From NCBI RefSeq assembly GCF_001625325.1, contig NZ_JRQQ01000013.1:1-64000 (forward strand): DNA of 64,000 nt. The letters are read 5' to 3'. Each line of letters begins with the position of its first letter. Positions within the stretch are counted from its first letter, which is position 1. The DNA comes from Croceicoccus estronivorus (GTDB lineage: Bacteria > Pseudomonadota > Alphaproteobacteria > Sphingomonadales > Sphingomonadaceae). A program made the position numbers and the translations under genes. Of this stretch, positions 1-9,631 are shown in pieces. The notes under the pieces are model-generated. The model made no database searches and was not told the origin of the DNA. It saw only the letters and a program-made list of their open reading frames with translations.

Positions 1-844
1 TCTGCCGCGCGAATATCTCCTCACGCAGCTTGTCCCAACCCTGATTGAACTTACCCTTGTAACGGTCGATATACTCTTGGGGCACCTGGATCGGCGCGTG
101 GATTGCGCCGGTTGCAAGGTAGAGGAAAAACGGCTTGTCGGGCGTTACCGACTTCTGGGCCCTGATCCACTGGATCGAGTGATCGACCAGATCGTCGGTC
201 AGGTGATAGTCCTTGCCTTCAGGGCGTAAGATCGGGGTAGTGCCATCATAGAGAGTGGGATCGAACTGGTCGGTCTCACCGCCCTGGAAACCGTAGAATT
301 TCTCAAACCCTTCGCCGGTCGGCCAGCGGTCGAACGGCCCGCTTTGTGAGACTTCCCAATCGGGGGTCTGGTGCCATTTGCCGAATGCAGCCGTGCTGTA
401 ACCGTTCTCCCGCAGGATCTCGGCGATCGTGGCCGTGTCCTTCGCATGGAAACCCGAATAGCCAGGGCGTGAATCCGCTACGTTCATGACGGCGCCGATG
501 CCCGTTGCATGCGGATTGCGCCCGGTCAGCAACGAAGCCCGGGTAGGTGAACAGATCGCGGTGGTGTGGAAACGATTGTAGCGCAGCCCCTCATTGGCCA
601 GTTCGTCCAGAGCACGTGTTACTGCGGGCCCGCCGAAAGTGGATGCTGCACCGAAGCCCACATCGTCGAGCAGAACCAGAACGACATTGGGGGCACCCGC
701 CGGTGCATGCCGTTGATAAGCGGCAGAAGGCGAGGGAGCGGGATCTTGCGCCAGGGCGCTGGATGTCATGCCGAACGACATCGCTCCAGCCGAAGCTGCC
801 ATGGCGAGCCATCCGGCCGTTTTGCGAAACCCGTTCCTTGTCAT
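1..844 (-). CDS. Cysteine-type sulfatase (arylsulfatase family), N-terminal part
   Basis: The reverse-strand frame is open to the window edge, so only about 281 N-terminal residues are visible and the C-terminus is missing. The protein starts with a Sec-type signal peptide (hydrophobic stretch ending near ALAQ, residue ~33), so it should act in the periplasm. The sulfatase core follows: a metal-binding NVVLVLLDDVGFG segment (residues ~53-65), then CSPTRASLLTGR around residue 98. That is the C-x-P-x-R signature whose cysteine is oxidised to formylglycine. GKWH follows near residue 155. A sulfatase hydrolyses sulfate esters; the substrate cannot be told. An AAGGGA ribosome site lies six bases before the chosen ATG; an in-frame ATG at 859 is the alternative start. 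The divergent neighbour encodes a formylglycine-generating-enzyme-like protein, which fits as its activator. Confidence 0.93.
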   Translation of the reverse strand, partial: MTRNGFRKTAGWLAMAASAGAMSFGMTSSALAQDPAPSPSAAYQRHAPAGAPNVVLVLLDDVGFGAASTFGGPAVTRALDELANEGLRYNRFHTTAICSPTRASLLTGRNPHATGIGAVMNVADSRPGYSGFHAKDTATIAEILRENGYSTAAFGKWHQTPDWEVSQSGPFDRWPTGEGFEKFYGFQGGETDQFDPTLYDGTTPILRPEGKDYHLTDDLVDHSIQWIRAQKSVTPDKPFFLYLATGAIHAPIQVPQEYIDRYKGKFNQGWDKLREEIFARQ

Positions 845-1155
845 CCCTGATCCCTTCATTTTCTCATGGAGCAACACGCTCCTGTAATATACAGTATCGT
901 ACCATGCAGGTGTGATTTCGCAACCCGTGGCTTGGTTGGCCATGCAGATTTCCGTCGACCGCAGGCGGGCAGAATTGCAATGGTTCTGAGGCCTTGCTGA
1001 GCACGGCCGCACCAATTTTCGTGGGGTCTCGCCGTCGAAGAAACTGCCGGATGGCGCGAGGCTTTCCCTTGTGTACGGCATTGGTCTATGGCGTCCCGGA
1101 GCGGGATGCCTTGTTGAAAGGATGGATATTGCAAACCGAAACCGATCTTGCAGGC
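845..1155. other. Divergent intergenic region, sulfatase/FGE
   Basis: About 310 bases separate the divergent sulfatase and FGE-like genes and should hold both promoters. No convincing protein, RNA gene or strong terminator was seen. The FGE-like reading frame extends back to 994, but its first ~45 codons do not resemble the family, so this part is treated as leader. Confidence 0.4.
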
Positions 1156-2076
1156 ATGACGAAGATCGCAGGCGGAACCTTCACCATGGGATCGGAGCGA
1201 TTCTATCCGGAGGAAGCCCCGCTGCGGAAAGTGCGCGTCGATACGTTCTGGATTGACGAAACCCCTGTCACCAATCGTGAATTTGCACGCTTCGTCGAAG
1301 CGACCGGTTACAAGACATTCGCTGAAACGGCACCGGACCCGGCAGACTATCCCGGGATGGACCCATCGCTGGCCAAGGCCGGATCACTGGTGTTCTTCAG
1401 GACCCCGACTCCGGTCGATACGAACGATTTTTCCCAATGGTGGAGATTCATGCCCGGTGCCGACTGGCGTCATCCGATTGGCCCGGACAGTTCGCTCGAA
1501 GGGCTGGAGGACCATCCGGTTGTCCATGTGGTTCATGAAGATGCGATGGCCTATGCCAAGTGGGCGGGCAAGTCGCTGCCAACGGAGGCTGAATTCGAAT
1601 TCGCGGCGCGCGGCGGGTTGGAAGGCGCCGAATATGCCTGGGGCGATGAACTGGCCCCTGATGGTGCGATGCTGGCCAATTACTGGCAGGGGCTGTTCCC
1701 GTTTGCGAACCAAATGCTGGACGGATGGGAACGGACATCGCCGGTGCGCACCTATCCGGCCAATGGCTATGGCCTGTATGACATGATCGGCAATGTCTGG
1801 GAATGGACCGACGACTGGTATGGCCAGCCAGTGGTTGAGAAGAAAGCCAAGGGTGCCTGCTGCGTGGCCGAAAATCCGCGGGGCGGCCGGCCGCGTGACA
1901 GTTTTGATCCCTGCACCCCGGCGGTTCCGATCCCGCGCAAGGTGTTGAAGGGTGGTTCGCACTTGTGTGCGCCCAACTATTGCCAGCGTTATCGACCGGC
2001 GGCGCGACACCCGCAGCCGTTGGATACTTCGACCAGCCATGTCGGCTTTCGTTGCGTGGTACGCGATGCGGGCTAG
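1156..2076 (+). CDS. Formylglycine-generating enzyme-like protein (SUMF1/FGE family)
   Basis: About 306 residues covering the whole FGE-sulfatase domain: GGTFTMGSERFYPEEAPLRK near the N-terminus, WIDETPVTNREF, LPTEAEFEFAARGG, GNVWEWTDDWY and GGSHLCAPNYC near the C-terminus. The last piece carries the paired active-site cysteines (C271 and C276 with this start) that match the copper-binding, O2-dependent catalytic pair of FGE, followed by RYRPAARHPQ. The enzyme oxidises the C-x-P-x-R cysteine of sulfatases to formylglycine, and the sulfatase next door has that motif. No signal peptide is seen, so action in the cytoplasm before export is expected. Start uncertain: ATG 1156 has a poor ribosome site, while a TTG at 1129 is preceded by AAAGGA. 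The stop overlaps the next gene. Confidence 0.9.
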   Translation: MTKIAGGTFTMGSERFYPEEAPLRKVRVDTFWIDETPVTNREFARFVEATGYKTFAETAPDPADYPGMDPSLAKAGSLVFFRTPTPVDTNDFSQWWRFMPGADWRHPIGPDSSLEGLEDHPVVHVVHEDAMAYAKWAGKSLPTEAEFEFAARGGLEGAEYAWGDELAPDGAMLANYWQGLFPFANQMLDGWERTSPVRTYPANGYGLYDMIGNVWEWTDDWYGQPVVEKKAKGACCVAENPRGGRPRDSFDPCTPAVPIPRKVLKGGSHLCAPNYCQRYRPAARHPQPLDTSTSHVGFRCVVRDAG

Positions 2077-2932
2077 AAAGGGCGGGGTGCGCAGTATCCC
2101 CAAGCTGGTTGCGCAGGATGACCAGTTGCACAGCATGGCGGCCCATGAGCCGGAGGCAATCCGGCGTCCATCGCTAGGATGGGCGTTGCTGGAGCCTGCA
2201 CGCTTCGCCGCCGAACTGGGGCTGTTGGCGCTGACCGGGCCACTTCTTGCGACGTCGCCACGTGGTGACGGGCACCCGGTGATGGTCTTGCCCGGTTTTG
2301 CCGCGACGGATCATGGAACCATGCTGTTGCGCGAGTTTCTTTCGCTGATCGGGTATGAAGTGTTTCCCTGGAATCTGGGCTGGAACCTCGATCAGCACAG
2401 TGCGGGCGAAAATGGCGAATATGTCGCGCAGCGGATCGATGCGATTGCGGATCAGACCGGGCGCAAGGTCAGCCTTGTCGGATGGAGCCTGGGGGGAGTC
2501 ATCGCACGCGAAGCGGCCCGGCGCGATTCGTCGCCGCTGCGGCAGGTCATTACTCTGGCGGGGCCGTTCGCGGGTAACCCGAGTGCGACCAGTTTGGCGA
2601 TTCTCTATGAGATGATCACCGGGAACCGGCTTTCCAGTCCGGAACATCGGGAGCGTTATCGTTGCGGCCACCGGCCTCTGGCCGTGCCGTCCAGCGCGAT
2701 TTTCAGCAAGAGCGACGGAGTCGTCGCATGGCAGAATTGCGTCAGCGAAACGGACGCGATCACTGAGAATATCGAGGTTTATTCAAGCCATAGCGGATTT
2801 TCGGTCAATCCTGCGGTGTTCTATGCTGTGGCGGACAGGCTGGCCCAGCCGGAGCAGGGATGGAGCAAGTTCGTTCCTTCGGGCCCCTACAGACATTTCT
2901 TTCCCGAAATGGGCTCCGCCCAGGGAAATTGA
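2066..2932 (+). CDS. Alpha/beta-hydrolase (lipase/esterase-like)
   Basis: An alpha/beta-hydrolase fold protein of about 288 residues. GDGHPVMVLPGF opens the core, and VGWSLGG gives the nucleophile elbow (S141 with this start). FSKSDGVV (D217) and SSHSGF (H242) complete a Ser-Asp-His triad in the usual order. The substrate is unknown; the family includes lipases and esterases. A hydrophobic stretch (LGLLALTGPLLAT) precedes the core, but there is no clear signal peptide. With the chosen ATG the gene overlaps the end of the FGE-like gene by 11 bases, which suggests co-transcription and translational coupling. A start at ATG 2135 is also possible. The stop codon touches the FNR-like box in front of hemN. 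Confidence 0.75.
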   Translation: MRARKGGVRSIPKLVAQDDQLHSMAAHEPEAIRRPSLGWALLEPARFAAELGLLALTGPLLATSPRGDGHPVMVLPGFAATDHGTMLLREFLSLIGYEVFPWNLGWNLDQHSAGENGEYVAQRIDAIADQTGRKVSLVGWSLGGVIAREAARRDSSPLRQVITLAGPFAGNPSATSLAILYEMITGNRLSSPEHRERYRCGHRPLAVPSSAIFSKSDGVVAWQNCVSETDAITENIEVYSSHSGFSVNPAVFYAVADRLAQPEQGWSKFVPSGPYRHFFPEMGSAQGN

Positions 2933-2942
2933 TTCGTCTCAA
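2929..2942 (+). promoter_or_regulatory. FNR/FnrL-type box upstream of hemN
   Basis: TTGATTCGTCTCAA matches the FNR consensus TTGAT-N4-ATCAA at nine of ten defined positions. A -10-like TCTAAC at 2965-2970 would put the transcript start near 2975-2977. The box centre then falls close to -41, as in class II FNR-activated promoters. Anaerobic induction of hemN by FNR homologues is established in other proteobacteria. Here it is inferred from sequence only. Confidence 0.5.
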
Positions 2943-2977
2943 TGTCGGGTGGGGGCTGCTTTGCTCTAACCCCACCT

Positions 2978-4291
2978 ATGTGGCCTTATTACCCCGATCT
3001 GCTGGACATGCCGGTGCCTCGTTACACCAGCTACCCGACCGCAGCCGAGTTCCGGGACGATGTCGGGCCGAGAGATTATGCCGAGGCGCTCAATGGCGCT
3101 TCCGGCGATATCTCACTGTACGTCCACATTCCATTCTGTGAATCGATCTGCTGGTATTGCGCCTGCAACACGGGGGCGGCCAATCGCCGGCAGCGGCTGG
3201 CCACTTATCTCGATTCATTGCATCACGAAATCGCATTGGTCGCGGCGCATTTGCCACGCGATGCGCGGGTCAGGCGGGTCGCTTTCGGCGGGGGGAGCCC
3301 CAACGCTATTTCTCCGGTCGATTTTGTCCGCTTGTTCAGCGAACTGGTCCTGCATTTTTCCCTGGAAAGCCCGGAGGTGTCGATTGAACTCGACCCACGG
3401 ACTCTGTCCCCGGAATGGGGGAGCGTGATCGCGGGAATCGGCGCGACTCATGCCAGCATGGGCGTGCAGACTTTTGCCCCGCACCTGCAAAAAGCGATTG
3501 GCAGAATCCAGCCATTGGAGGCGATCCAGCGCAGTGTGGCGTTGTTGCGGGATGCGGGTATTACCTCACTCAATTTCGATCTCATGTATGGCCTGCCGGG
3601 GCAGTCGGACGCTGATCTGGAAGAGACCTTGCGGATTGCGAGCGCGATGGGGGCAAACCGTATCGCATTGTTCGGCTACGCCCATGTACCGCATCTAATC
3701 GCGCGGCAACGCCGGATCGACGGCAGTGCTCTTCCGAGCAAGGAAGAGCGCTTTATGATGGCGCAGAGTGGCTATCGCCAATTGACCGATGAAGGATACG
3801 ATCCGATCGGGTTCGATCATTTTGCCTTGCCCGGCGATCCCTTGGCGCAAGCAGCGGTGAGCGGCAGGCTGCATCGCAATTTCCAGGGATTTACCGACGA
3901 TGCGGCACCGGTGCTGATCGGTCTGGGTGCATCCGCCATCGGAAACTTTCCCGACCTTCTGGTTCAGAATGAGAAGAACAGTGGCCGTTACCGGATGATG
4001 TTGTCGCAGGATATTCTCCCGGCGGCCTTGGGCGTCTACCGTTCGGAGGAGGATCAGCGGCGCGGGCAAGTGATCGAGGCGCTGCTATGTCATGGCCGGG
4101 CAAGCATGGAACCGGACCTTGCCAGGCAGAGTGTTCCTGCGCTCGAACCCTATTTGCGTAAGGAGTTGTGCGCTTTTGCGGGCAACGAATTGACGATCCT
4201 GCCGGAAGGATTGCCTTATGCGCGCAGTATTGCCTCGCAGTTCGATCCCTATCGCCAACATTCCCCCCGTCGTTTCAGTTCGGCGATCTGA
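2978..4291 (+). CDS. hemN: Oxygen-independent coproporphyrinogen III oxidase (radical SAM)
   Basis: HemN converts coproporphyrinogen III to protoporphyrinogen IX by oxidative decarboxylation without O2, using S-adenosylmethionine and a [4Fe-4S] cluster, in the cytoplasm. The family N-terminus PVPRYTSYPTA is present. It is followed by HIPFCESICWYCAC, whose C54, C58, C61 and C63 form the CxxxCxxCxC pattern typical of HemN. FGGGSPN, GVQTF, DLMYGLPGQS and the C-terminal HemN domain (residues ~340-437) are all present, and the length of 437 residues is normal. ATG 2978 was chosen because homologues start at MW.Y.PDLLD. An upstream ATG at 2942 would overlap the FNR-like box. The inferred transcript start near 2975-2977 would make the mRNA leaderless or nearly so. 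Confidence 0.93.
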   Translation: MWPYYPDLLDMPVPRYTSYPTAAEFRDDVGPRDYAEALNGASGDISLYVHIPFCESICWYCACNTGAANRRQRLATYLDSLHHEIALVAAHLPRDARVRRVAFGGGSPNAISPVDFVRLFSELVLHFSLESPEVSIELDPRTLSPEWGSVIAGIGATHASMGVQTFAPHLQKAIGRIQPLEAIQRSVALLRDAGITSLNFDLMYGLPGQSDADLEETLRIASAMGANRIALFGYAHVPHLIARQRRIDGSALPSKEERFMMAQSGYRQLTDEGYDPIGFDHFALPGDPLAQAAVSGRLHRNFQGFTDDAAPVLIGLGASAIGNFPDLLVQNEKNSGRYRMMLSQDILPAALGVYRSEEDQRRGQVIEALLCHGRASMEPDLARQSVPALEPYLRKELCAFAGNELTILPEGLPYARSIASQFDPYRQHSPRRFSSAI

Positions 4292-4367
4292 CGAATTCGC
4301 GAGCATCGCCGGCACCTCGACAATCGGCGGAAGGGTGATTGCGATGTAGCCCGATTTACGACATGGC

Positions 4368-7300
4368 ATGACCATGGTTTGGCGGTTCTGGGTCGATAGG
4401 GGCGGCACTTTCACCGATGTGGTGGCCCAAGAAGAAGGTGGCGCGCTCCACCGGATGAAATTGTTGTCGGAGGATCCGGGCCGATACGATGACGCCGCAT
4501 TGGAAGCGATGCGGCGGATCACCGGGGCGGGCGAGGGACCGCTACCACCGGCGGAACTGCGGCTCGGAACCACGGTGGCCACGAATGCACTGCTGGAGCG
4601 CAAGGGCGAACCCGTACTGCTTGCGATAACTGCTGGGCTTGGCGATGCATTGCGGATCGCAACGCAGGATCGCCCTGACCTGTTTGCTCGCCAGATTATC
4701 CTGCCCGAACCGCTTTACGCCGATGTGGCTGAAATAGCGGAGCGGATCGGGGCCGATGGTAACGTGGTTCGTCCGCTGGATCGGGAACAGGCGGCATCGG
4801 CATTGCAGGCCGCCTACGACCGGGGCCTGCGGGCTGTTGCGATCGTTTTGATGCATGGCTACCGCCACACGGAACACGAGCAACGGCTGGCCGAAATGGC
4901 GCGCCGGATCGGCTTCACCCAGATCTCTACCAGTCATGAAGTGGCTTCGTTGATCAAATTGGTCGCACGGGGGCAGACTTGCGTGGCGGACGCCTACCTT
5001 TCGCCCGTTCTGCAACGCTATGTCCGGGGTCTGGAAGCCGGGTTGGGTGATGCTGTCGATGCGCTCTACATGCAATCGAACGGCGGCCTGACGGCAGGCG
5101 AGGCATTCCATGGCAAGGACGCCATTCTATCCGGACCGGCAGGCGGTATCGTAGGGATGGCGGCAACCGCGCGTGAGGCCGGTTTCGATCACGTGATCGG
5201 CTTCGACATGGGCGGGACTTCCACGGACGTGTCCCACTATGCGGGCATGTTTGAGCGTGACAACGAAGTCCAGGTCGCGGGAACTCGCATCAGGGCTCCG
5301 ATGATGCGGATCAATACAGTGGCGGCGGGTGGTGGCTCGATCTGCCGTTTCGATGGGGTACGCTTCCTTGTCGGCCCGGAATCTGCCGGGGCTCAGCCGG
5401 GGCCGGCCTGCTACCGCAAGGGCGGCCCGCTGACAGTGACCGACTGCAACCTTCTTCTGGGCAAACTCCAGCCTGACCATTTCCCGCATGTGTTCGGCCA
5501 GAACGGGGACGAGCCTCTCGACCTCCGTGCGGCTGAGAGCCGAATGGATGCCATTCTGCGCGAAGTGGAGGCGGCAACCGGTCAGTGCTTCACCCGAGAG
5601 GCGGCGGCGGAGGGCTTTCTGCAAATTGCCGTCGCCAACATGGCCAATGCGATCAAGGCGATTTCCCTCAGGCGCGGGCATGACGTTACACGAGCCGCTC
5701 TGGTCTCTTTCGGAGGAGCAGGGGGGCAGCATGCCTGCCGGGTGGCGGATGCTCTGAGCATCGAAACAGTCGTCTGCCATCCCCTGGCAAGCCTGCTTTC
5801 GGCATATGGAATGGGGCTGGCTCAGCGCAGCCTCGTGCGGGAAACGACACTGCGCCTGCCACTGGATGAAGGGCATTGGGACGAAATCAGCGAAGAAGTC
5901 GAATGGCTGGGCAGGGAAGTGCAGGATGATCTGTCCGTACAATGTGGGGAAGGTGCCCGGCTGAGCCGCAATGCGGCGCTGCTCCTGCGACCGGAGGGAA
6001 GTGAGAGCGGGATCGAGGTGCCGTTCACTTCAATGCACGAGATGCAGTCCAAATTCGCGGCGCTGTGGCAGGCCCGGTTCGGCTTTACCGCAGAAGGACG
6101 GATCATTGCCGAAATGCTGCGGATGGAAGCGGTTGCCGATGAGAACCGTGCCGCAACGTCCCGCGTGAATTTGCCGGCGAAGTCAGCTGCGCCGGAGAGG
6201 GCGGTCACTCTATTTTCGGGTGGTGAGTTTCGAGAAGCTCCACTCCTTGGGCGCGAAACATTGGCGGAAGGCTTTTCGACGCTTGGGCCGGCCCTGATTG
6301 TCGATGATGTTTCAACCATCGTCGTCGAACCGGATTGGCAGGTCCGCGTGGATGCCATCGGCAACCTGATCCTCAGCCGTATCGCGAACGAAAAGTCGGG
6401 AAAAGCAGCCAGCACGGAAATGGACCCGGTACGGCTCGAAATCATGGGGGCCCTGTTCATGGCCGTGGCGGAGGAGATGGGCGCTACGCTTCAGCACAGT
6501 GCAAGTTCGGTGAACATCCGCGAACGGCTCGATTTCTCCTGCGCCATATTCGATCAGAGCGGCAATCTGGTCGCCAACGCGCCGCACATGCCTGTTCACC
6601 TCGGTTCCATGGGGGAGAGTGTGCGGACCATTCTTGCCCGCCGGGGTGATGGGCGGGACAGGCGCGGTATTCGCCATGGCGATGTCTATGCGTTGAATGC
6701 GCCTTATGATGGCGGAACGCACTTGCCCGATATTACGGTGATCATGCCGGTATTTGCGGATGAGACAGAGCGGGAGCCGGCATGGTTTGTGGCGGCACGT
6801 GGGCATCATGCGGATATCGGTGGGATCGCGCCGGGATCCATGCCCGCGAACAGCCGCACCGTGGGCGAAGAAGGCGTGCTGATCGAGAATTTCCTGCTGG
6901 TCGAACAGGGGCGCCTGCGCGAGCCTGAATTGCGGGATCTGCTGGCGTCAGGCGCTTGGCCAGCGAGGAATCCCGACCGCAATCTGGACGATTTGAGGGC
7001 CCAGATCGCGGCTTGCGCCAAGGGTGCCGCAGAACTGCGCCGTATCGCTGCGGAACAGGGGCGCCCGGTGGTCGATGCCTATATGGGGCATGTGCAGGAC
7101 GCGGCGGAAGAGGCGGTTCGCGCATTGCTCGGGCGGCTCACGGATGGAACATTCAGTTGTCCGATGGACAATGGCGCAGAGGTCGTCGCAGCGATCCGGA
7201 TCGACCATGCGGCGAGAGAGGCGGTGATCGACTTTACCGGTACCAGCGCCCAGCTCGCGGACAATTTCAACGCACCCCTGCCGGTGGTGCGGGCGGCTGT

Positions 7301-7970
7301 CCTCTATGTCGTGAGGACTCTGGTCGACGATGCGGTGCCCATGAACGAGGGATGCCTTCGCCCCCTGCGCATCGTGGTGCCGGACGGCTCCATGCTTCAT
7401 CCCCACGCTCCTGCCGCTGTGGTGGCGGGCAATGTCGAAACCAGCCAGATCGTAACCGATGCATTGTTCGGTGCTTTGGGGGCATTGGCCGCTTCGCAGG
7501 GGACGATGAACAACTTCACTTTCGGTAACGAACGCCATCAATATTACGAGACGATCGCGGGCGGTTCCGGTGCGGGACCGGGCTTCGCGGGGGCCGATGC
7601 AGTGCAGACGCATATGACCAACAGCCGGCTGACCGATCCCGAAGTGCTGGAAAGCGCCTTTCCCGTGCGGTTGGAGCGTTTTGCCATCCGGCGCGGTTCG
7701 GGCGGGCCAGGGCGATGGCGCGGAGGCGATGGCGTTATTCGCGCGATCCGCTTCCTTGAGCCGATGACAGCCGATATTCTTTCAGGCCGACGCGTGGTCA
7801 CGCCTTTCGGCCTTGACGGAGGAGGCGATGGTGCGCCGGGTATCAATCGTCTGGAACGTGAAAATGGCAAGGTCGAGATCCTTGCGTCGTCCGCGACGGT
7901 TGAGGCTCAGCCGGGCGACCTGATGATGATCGAAACACCAGGCGGCGGCGGGTACGGCACGAAGCGTTGA
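4368..7970 (+). CDS. Fused hydantoinase/5-oxoprolinase (HyuA-HyuB)
   Basis: A 1200-residue protein joining both subunits of the hydantoinase/oxoprolinase family. Residues 1 to ~680 are HyuA-like: [10 protein letters not shown] is the N-terminal phosphate-binding motif, with [24 protein letters not shown] and [12 protein letters not shown] further along. From M685 ([21 protein letters not shown]) the HyuB part begins, with [28 protein letters not shown] and a C-terminal GGGGYG. Single-chain proteins of this size are typical of ATP-dependent 5-oxoprolinase, which opens 5-oxoproline to glutamate, but related acetone/hydantoin enzymes share the fold. The exact substrate is therefore not certain. 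Two ATGs (4368 and 4374) compete. It stands alone downstream of hemN. Confidence 0.88.
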   Translation: MTMVWRFWVDRGGTFTDVVAQEEGGALHRMKLLSEDPGRYDDAALEAMRRITGAGEGPLPPAELRLGTTVATNALLERKGEPVLLAITAGLGDALRIATQDRPDLFARQIILPEPLYADVAEIAERIGADGNVVRPLDREQAASALQAAYDRGLRAVAIVLMHGYRHTEHEQRLAEMARRIGFTQISTSHEVASLIKLVARGQTCVADAYLSPVLQRYVRGLEAGLGDAVDALYMQSNGGLTAGEAFHGKDAILSGPAGGIVGMAATAREAGFDHVIGFDMGGTSTDVSHYAGMFERDNEVQVAGTRIRAPMMRINTVAAGGGSICRFDGVRFLVGPESAGAQPGPACYRKGGPLTVTDCNLLLGKLQPDHFPHVFGQNGDEPLDLRAAESRMDAILREVEAATGQCFTREAAAEGFLQIAVANMANAIKAISLRRGHDVTRAALVSFGGAGGQHACRVADALSIETVVCHPLASLLSAYGMGLAQRSLVRETTLRLPLDEGHWDEISEEVEWLGREVQDDLSVQCGEGARLSRNAALLLRPEGSESGIEVPFTSMHEMQSKFAALWQARFGFTAEGRIIAEMLRMEAVADENRAATSRVNLPAKSAAPERAVTLFSGGEFREAPLLGRETLAEGFSTLGPALIVDDVSTIVVEPDWQVRVDAIGNLILSRIANEKSGKAASTEMDPVRLEIMGALFMAVAEEMGATLQHSASSVNIRERLDFSCAIFDQSGNLVANAPHMPVHLGSMGESVRTILARRGDGRDRRGIRHGDVYALNAPYDGGTHLPDITVIMPVFADETEREPAWFVAARGHHADIGGIAPGSMPANSRTVGEEGVLIENFLLVEQGRLREPELRDLLASGAWPARNPDRNLDDLRAQIAACAKGAAELRRIAAEQGRPVVDAYMGHVQDAAEEAVRALLGRLTDGTFSCPMDNGAEVVAAIRIDHAAREAVIDFTGTSAQLADNFNAPLPVVRAAVLYVVRTLVDDAVPMNEGCLRPLRIVVPDGSMLHPHAPAAVVAGNVETSQIVTDALFGALGALAASQGTMNNFTFGNERHQYYETIAGGSGAGPGFAGADAVQTHMTNSRLTDPEVLESAFPVRLERFAIRRGSGGPGRWRGGDGVIRAIRFLEPMTADILSGRRVVTPFGLDGGGDGAPGINRLERENGKVEILASSATVEAQPGDLMMIETPGGGGYGTKR

Positions 7971-8051
7971 TATTCCCGGCTTGTGGATCGAGCGAAGGGC
8001 GCCCACCTTGCAGGGCCCGAGGCAAGCCATTTGCTGGGTAAAGGAGTTGCC

Positions 8052-8381
8052 ATGTATATTGCGATGAACCGATTTCAGGTCATGCGGGGTCACGAGGACG
8101 CATTCGAAAAGGTCTGGACCTCGCGCGATACCTTTCTTGCCGGTGTACCGGGTTTTGTGGAGTTCCACCTCCTGCGCGGTCCGGAGGCAGAAGACCACAC
8201 CCTGTTTGCCTCTCACACCGTCTGGCGCTCGCGCGAGGATTTCGAGGCGTGGACCAGGTCCGAGGCGTTTCGCATGGCACATCGCGGTGCGGGTGAGAAC
8301 AAACCGCTCTATCTCGGCCATCCGCGGTTCGAAGGGTTCGAAGTGGTGCAGACAGTGGCTCCGGCACAGGCTGCAACCTGA
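8052..8381 (+). CDS. IsdG/HmuQ-type heme-degrading monooxygenase
   Basis: A 109-residue ABM-fold protein starting MYIAMNRF. Asn6, Trp67 and His77 stand where the IsdG/IsdI family has its catalytic triad (Asn6/7, Trp66/67, His76/77). This supports heme ring opening and iron release rather than an antibiotic-biosynthesis role, which is only the name of the fold. GFVEFHLLRGPE and HTVWRSREDFEAWTRSEAF are typical of the alphaproteobacterial HmuQ/HmuD branch. The enzyme would act in the cytoplasm as a dimer. The start is fixed by an excellent AAAGGAG ribosome site five bases upstream; longer in-frame starts lack one. No heme transporter lies beside it. Confidence 0.8.
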   Translation: MYIAMNRFQVMRGHEDAFEKVWTSRDTFLAGVPGFVEFHLLRGPEAEDHTLFASHTVWRSREDFEAWTRSEAFRMAHRGAGENKPLYLGHPRFEGFEVVQTVAPAQAAT

Positions 8382-8402
8382 TAGCGGGAAGAGTCGGCCG
8401 GA

Positions 8403-8939
8403 CTATCCGGTGAAGCCGGGGCCAAGCAGCATGAGCAACCGGACATCGATGGCTTTTCCATCCTTGCGTTGATCGGCCACGAAGCGGGAAAGCTCTGACA
8501 ATGGCACGCGGTGGGGTACGATATTTTCGTCGTCCACCCCTCCTCCGTCTCCGACTTTTTCCAGGCCACTGGCCCGGATCAAATGGAAGCTCTCGCTGAC
8601 CATGCCGGGCGAGGAGTAGAACTCACCGCAGTCCTCCAGCTTGGCCGCGCGGTAGCCAGTCTCTTCTTCAAGTTCGCGTCCGGCAGCGGCAAGTGCATCT
8701 TCGCCATCGAAGGCATCATGGTCGCCGATCAGACCTGCCGGCAATTCAATGCAGAAGCGGCCGAGCGGCACACGGTATTGTTCGACGAGAATGACGTGAT
8801 CGTCTTCCACCGCCAGGATCACAGCTGCCCGGATTCCGCGTGAACGCGACACGTATTCCCAACGGCCCTTGGTCTTTGCGGTAATGAAGCGGCCTTCCCA
8901 GACGACATTCTCGGGGGCGTCGGCATCGCGATGGTTCAT
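8403..8939 (-). CDS. NUDIX hydrolase (ADP-ribose pyrophosphatase-like)
   Basis: A 178-residue NUDIX protein. The Nudix box is visible as E-x7-RELEEETGY (residues ~90-108), preceded by ELPAGLIGD, the usual lead-in of ADP-sugar pyrophosphatases; VILVEQYRVPLGRFCIELPAG is typical of that branch. It should cleave nucleoside-diphosphate-linked substrates such as ADP-ribose with Mg2+. The spacing between the first glycine and the box is a little longer than the consensus. It is the last gene of the lemA-TPM-TPM-NUDIX operon: its ATG overlaps the stop of the preceding gene in an ATGA (8936-8939), which also decides the start. Confidence 0.88.
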   Translation of the reverse strand: MNHRDADAPENVVWEGRFITAKTKGRWEYVSRSRGIRAAVILAVEDDHVILVEQYRVPLGRFCIELPAGLIGDHDAFDGEDALAAAGRELEEETGYRAAKLEDCGEFYSSPGMVSESFHLIRASGLEKVGDGGGVDDENIVPHRVPLSELSRFVADQRKDGKAIDVRLLMLLGPGFTG

Positions 8940-9628
8940 ATTTCGATCAATCTGTCCGGCAATTCGTTTACATCTTCGGCGTCGGAGGGAAAATGCGCGG
9001 CCAGAACGGCCCCGACGCGTTCCACGGCAGCCGACATCCCTTCTGCAACCCTGTCTTGCTTCAGTTCGGTGAGCATCGCCGCCATGGCATCGCCCCATAC
9101 GGCAGGGTCGACCCTGCTGGCGATTGCCTCGTCCGCAATAATTTCAGCGCGATGTTCGCGCATGGAAAGGTAAATCAGGATACCGGTGCGGCCATGGGTC
9201 CGCCGTTCCGCTCCGATGCGGAAGGCCGCCAAGGCCCGATCATGTACCCGTGCATCTTTGATCTGCCCTGGGACGAGAGCAAACTTCAGCGGTTGCCACA
9301 GTTGCAGCAACCAGACAGCGGCGAATTTCACGATCCCAAGCGCCGCCGCGAGAGCGAATGCGTGAGCCGCTGTCCATTCGCTGTTCCAGCGGCCACTTAT
9401 CAGTTCAAGCTTGGACAGGAAAAAGCTAGGCCACAGGGAAACGACCGTTAGTGCCGTGAAAGCCGCGAATGCGGCCCAGGCCAAGGCAATATCGCCATAA
9501 CCGTCGGAACGATCGGTAAGGATCGTCACGATTTCGCCTGAAGTGTTCTCTTCCGCCTTGGAGACCGCTTCGCTGATGCGCTGGCGACCGGCATCGTTGA
9601 GCGGAGATGATGTGTTGTGCATCGTCAT
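8936..9628 (-). CDS. TPM-domain membrane protein
   Basis: A 230-residue protein with a split TPM (TLP18.3/Psb32/MOLO-1) domain: SKAEENTSGEIVTILTDRSDGYGD at residues ~20-45, then two hydrophobic segments (~46-70 and ~90-112) inserted before the second half GRTGILIYLSMREHRAEIIADEAIASRV. The role of bacterial TPM proteins is poorly defined; they often accompany LemA, as here. It lies three bases behind the larger TPM gene and overlaps the NUDIX gene by four bases, so the four genes look like one transcript. Confidence 0.85.
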   Translation of the reverse strand: MTMHNTSSPLNDAGRQRISEAVSKAEENTSGEIVTILTDRSDGYGDIALAWAAFAAFTALTVVSLWPSFFLSKLELISGRWNSEWTAAHAFALAAALGIVKFAAVWLLQLWQPLKFALVPGQIKDARVHDRALAAFRIGAERRTHGRTGILIYLSMREHRAEIIADEAIASRVDPAVWGDAMAAMLTELKQDRVAEGMSAAVERVGAVLAAHFPSDAEDVNELPDRLIEI

Positions 9629-9631
9629 CCC

